Shown here: piece by piece, positions 61,799-64,000 of the stretch
Layout: every line of letters begins with the position of its first letter
Numbering within the stretch: position 1 is the stretch's first letter
Origin: Symbiodinium natans
Lineage: Eukaryota; Sar; Dinophyceae; Suessiales; Symbiodiniaceae
Direction of reading: 5' to 3'
Assembly (NCBI GenBank): GCA_905221605.1
Contig: CAJNDS010002237.1
Span: forward strand, 272,001 to 336,000
Length of the DNA: 64,000 nucleotides
The notes under the pieces: model-generated
Seen by the model: only the letters and a program-made list of their open reading frames with translations
Databases searched by the model: none
Told to the model about the DNA's origin: nothing
Position numbers and translations under genes: made by a program

Positions 61799-61914
61799 GT
61801 GGGAGTTTCCCAACATCGGGACCCGAAAATAGACCCTAAATAGTAGGATCCCCTATGATCCCCTCAAATAATAGACCCCGATAAGGTACCCTCATAATTT
61901 CGGAAGCCCCTCAG
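61799..61914 (+). mobile_element. 116-bp GT-AG intron composed of family 1 introner-like element
   Basis: The intron starts GTGGGAGTTTCCC and ends CGGAAGCCCCTCAG, phase 0. Its whole length matches the dispersed element seen at 7490, 22634 and 50747. The flanking exon frame reads PGPE-VSSQPRAAKTK without a gap. It has no telomeric repeats. Confidence 0.78.
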
Positions 61915-61997
61915 GTGTCGTCACAGCCCCGGGCTGCGAAGACGAAGGAGGCCTCCAAGGATTCGAAGGAGGCTTCCGCCGCACCTCATGTTCCTTG
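61915..61997 (+). CDS. Exon following the introner
   Basis: Encodes VSSQPRAAKTKEASKDSKEA, continuing the Lys/Ala/Ser-rich character of the previous exon. It ends at a GT that is the first base pair of the family 2 element. Confidence 0.65.
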
Positions 61998-62050
61998 GTA
62001 GCCCAGTGGTACCCTGTACCCTTTTTTTGGCTAATGGGTTCCTTGGTAAA
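61998..62050 (+). mobile_element. Dispersed element, family 2 (GTAGCCCAG), copy 3
   Basis: GTAGCCCAGTGGTACCC, TGTACCC, a T run, GGCTAATGGGTTCCTTGG, TAAAATAACC, then CCCTAAA repeats. The element starts exactly at the putative donor. Confidence 0.65.
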
Positions 62051-62176
62051 ATAACCCCTAAACCCTAAACCCTGAAGCTGAACCCTTAACCTTAAACCCT
62101 AAACCCTAAACCCCAAACCCCAAACCCCAAACCACAAACCCCAAACCCCAAACCCCAAACCCTAAACCCTAAACCC
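62051..62176 (+). repeat. CCCTAAA/CCCCAAA array
   Basis: About 15 units, the central ones CCCCAAA, upstream of the candidate exon at 62178. Confidence 0.94.
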
Positions 62177-62177
62177 A

Positions 62178-62262
62178 AGACTCGCGCCCGGGACGCCGAC
62201 TCCCCCTCCCGAAGCCTCCGTGCCGCGGCCGCCTTCGCCAGCGACCGGGCGCTGCCGGACTC
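62178..62262 (+). CDS. Candidate exon, unidentified
   Basis: Open in two frames (SPSRSLRAAAAFASDRALPD, or a Pro-rich alternative), with a GTAGGC donor near 62262. The true frame is not determined. Confidence 0.42.
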
Positions 62263-62339
62263 TAGGTAGGCCTTTGGGATGGTTCTTGGCATTTTCCCTT
62301 CTTGGGGTTTAGGGTTTAGGGTTTAGGGTTTAGGGTTTA

Positions 62340-62500
62340 GCCCCTTCTTGGGGTTAAGAGGACCCTCTTTAGGAACCATTGGGCTTAAGAGGATCATGAT
62401 TAGGAATGTTTTCAATGCCCCCTATTAAGTTAAGAGGATCAGAATATTTTTCAGAGGGGTGTAAAAGGGCCTTCTGAGTCTTGTTTGGGTTCAGGAGGAT
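62340..62500. other. Short repeats of TTAAGAGGA
   Basis: GGGTTAAGAGGACC, GGCTTAAGAGGATCA and AGTTAAGAGGATCAG occur about 30-50 bp apart in intron sequence. Confidence 0.6.
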
Positions 62501-62502
62501 TT

Positions 62503-62578
62503 TACCCTAAACCCTAAACCCTAAACCCTAAACCCTAAACCCTAAACCCTAAACCCTAAACCCTAAACCCTAAACCCC
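62503..62578 (+). repeat. CCCTAAA array
   Basis: About 11 heptamers before the candidate exon at 62603. Confidence 0.97.
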
Positions 62579-62602
62579 TCATACTTGGAAATCTCTTTCA
62601 GA

Positions 62603-62700
62603 GTGCTTTAACTTTAACACGTGGCCATCCGAGGACTTGGAGCCCAGCCTCTGGGACCAACTCCTCGAGGAGGCCGAGCGCGACCAGGCCCCAGGAATTC
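62603..62700 (+). CDS. Candidate exon, unidentified
   Basis: Frame reads FNFNTWPSEDLEPSLWDQLL then EEAERDQAPG. Acidic, helix-like, good codon composition; no family recognised. Confidence 0.5.
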
Positions 62701-62737
62701 TAAAGAGGGGCCCCCCAGGCATAGCTTGGACGCCCCT

Positions 62738-62805
62738 AAACCCTAAACCCTAAACCCTAAACCCTAAACCCTAAACCCTAAACCCTAAACCCTAAACCCT
62801 AAACT
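62738..62805 (+). repeat. CCCTAAA array
   Basis: About ten heptamers, the last tract before the terminal minisatellite. Confidence 0.97.
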
Positions 62806-63024
62806 AGAGCGAGCTGCGGGTCCTGCGATAAGCAGCAGCGAGCGATACCGCGTGGCGCCAGCCCGCGGACGAGCCCGAGCCGTCCGGCGAAGCCTGGCGA
62901 GGGCTCGGGGCCAGTGCGCGCGATGAGCGCGGCCCACGCATAGAAGGGTGGAACCCGCGTGCCAGCGTCAGTCTGGCCCCAAAGAGAATAACCCTAAACC
63001 CTCGGTTTTAAAGTTAAAACCACG

Positions 63025-63575
63025 CATCCTTCCCCGTAAGGGGCCTTCCCCGTAAGGGGCCTTCCCCGTAAGGGGCCTTCCCCGTAAGGGGCCTTGCCCG
63101 TAAGGAGGGTTTCTTATAAGGGGCCTTCCCCGTAAGGGGCCCGTAAGGGGCCTTCCCCGTAAGGGGCCTTCCCCGTAAGGGGCCTTCCCCGTAAGGGGCC
63201 TTCCCCATAAGGGGCCTTCCCCGTAAGGGGCCTTCCCCGTAAGGGGCCTTCCCCATAAGGGGCCTTCCCCGTAAGGGGCCTTCCCCATAAGGGGCCTTCC
63301 CCGTATAAGGGGCCTTCCCCGTAAGGGGCCTTCCCCGTAAGGGGCCTTCCCCGTAAGGGGCCTTCCCCGTACGGGGCCTTCCCCGTAAGGGGCCTTCCCC
63401 GTAAGGGGCCTTCCCCGTAAGGGGCCTTCCCCGTAAAAACCCTTCCCCGTAGGGGCCTTCGAGGGGCCTTCCCCGTAAGGGGCCTTCCCCGTAAGGGGCC
63501 TTCTTTCCCCGTAAGGGGCCTTCTTTCCCCGTAAGGGGCCTTCTTTCCCCGTAAGGGGCCTTCCCCGTAAAACGG
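63025..63575. repeat. 16-bp GC-rich minisatellite, block 1
   Basis: About 34 copies of GGGGCCTTCCCCGTAA with few changes (CCCCATAA, CCTTCTTTCCCC). Because 16 is not a multiple of 3 and the minus strand unit has no stop in any frame, three overlapping minus-strand ORFs of about 200 codons arise; these are artefacts. Confidence 0.97.
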
Positions 63576-63590
63576 AGGGTCCCAAAACCA

Positions 63591-63729
63591 CCGTTTTTCA
63601 ACACTAAAAAACCGCATTTCTACTATGGGTCCGGCTAAATCCTGGGGCAGGGCCTTTAGAGTGACCCCCGCCAGAGCACCCCCACCAGAGCACCCCCGCC
63701 AGAGCACCCCCCCAGAGCATCCCGCCACC
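63591..63729. other. Spacer between minisatellite blocks with a 14-bp repeat
   Basis: Unique sequence, then four units of CCAGAGCACCCCCG at 63668-63722. Confidence 0.8.
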
Positions 63730-64000
63730 GTAAGGGGCCTTCCCCGTAAGGGGCCTTCCCTGTAAGGGGCCTTCCCCGTAAGGGGCCTTCCCCGTCAGGG
63801 GCCTTCCCCGTAAGGGGCCTTCCCCATAAGGGGCCTTCCCCGTAAGAGGCCTTCTCCGTAAGGGGCCTTCCCCGTAAGGGGCCTTCCCCGCAAGGGGCCT
63901 TCCCCGTAAGGGGCCTTCCCCGTAAGGGGCCTTCCCCGTAAGGAGCCTTCCCCGTAAAGGGCCTTCCCCGTAAGGGGCCTTCCCCGTAAGGGGCCTTCCC
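63730..64000. repeat. 16-bp minisatellite, block 2, continuing past the window
   Basis: About 17 further copies of the same GGGGCCTTCCCCGTAA unit, truncated by the window end. Confidence 0.97.

Noticed and set aside
62968-63728. Three overlapping minus-strand ORFs of about 200 codons with a GEGPLRGRPLTGKAPY period
   Set aside because: Direct product of a 16-bp stop-free tandem repeat; all frames give the same peptide.

Overview
The window looks like nuclear DNA of a dinoflagellate, or a close alveolate relative. Plant-type TTTAGGG/CCCTAAA telomeric repeats are scattered through gene bodies. Genes are cut into many tiny exons of roughly 40-110 bp, and several splice donors are best read as GC or GA rather than GT. 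Microsatellites are abundant, and there is a DIRS-type retroelement. I cannot name a genus. Every recognisable exon is on the + strand, which fits the unidirectional gene arrays of dinoflagellates.

Layout. (1) 73-5811: a nearly intact tyrosine-recombinase (DIRS/PAT/Ngaro-like) retrotransposon. It has four tightly packed ORFs (a small membrane-type ORF, a gag-like ORF, RT-RNase H, tyrosine recombinase) and split direct repeats in the order A1-ORFs-B1-A2-B2, and lies between two AT microsatellites. (2) 5812-31.5 kb: exons embedded in short telomeric-repeat tracts. They include an unidentified gene (6.3-12.3 kb), a clear SMYD-type SET/MYND methyltransferase (12.6 to about 18-21 kb, with about 1.2 kb of (CTA)n in one intron), and two or more further genes (22.4-31.4 kb), one with possible cold-shock-like exons. 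(3) 31.9-38.4 kb: purine/pyrimidine-rich tandem repeats with (GA)n tracts. (4) 38.4-45.4 kb: an AT-rich TTTAAA satellite forming a large inverted repeat centred near 43.4 kb. (5) 45.5-56.7 kb: exons of an unidentified gene, then a CMGC/MAP-kinase-like gene recoverable exon by exon. (6) 57.5-62.8 kb: another exon-rich stretch with a large coiled-coil exon. (7) 63.0-64.0 kb: a 16-bp GC-rich minisatellite running off the window.

The most interesting signal is the intron architecture. Sequence just downstream of an exon tends to read TTTAGGG, and sequence just upstream of the next exon tends to read CCCTAAA. The two ends of many introns are therefore complementary and could pair in the pre-mRNA. 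There are also short dispersed elements that look like introners. One exactly fills a 116-bp GT-AG intron at 61799-61914 and has relatives near 7.5, 22.6 and 50.8 kb. A second family begins GTAGCCCAG at or near donor sites.

Exon boundaries are hand-read from reading frame, splice signals and family motifs, without transcript data. Exons called for SMYD and the kinase are well supported by motif continuity. Other exons are called on open frame and composition alone.
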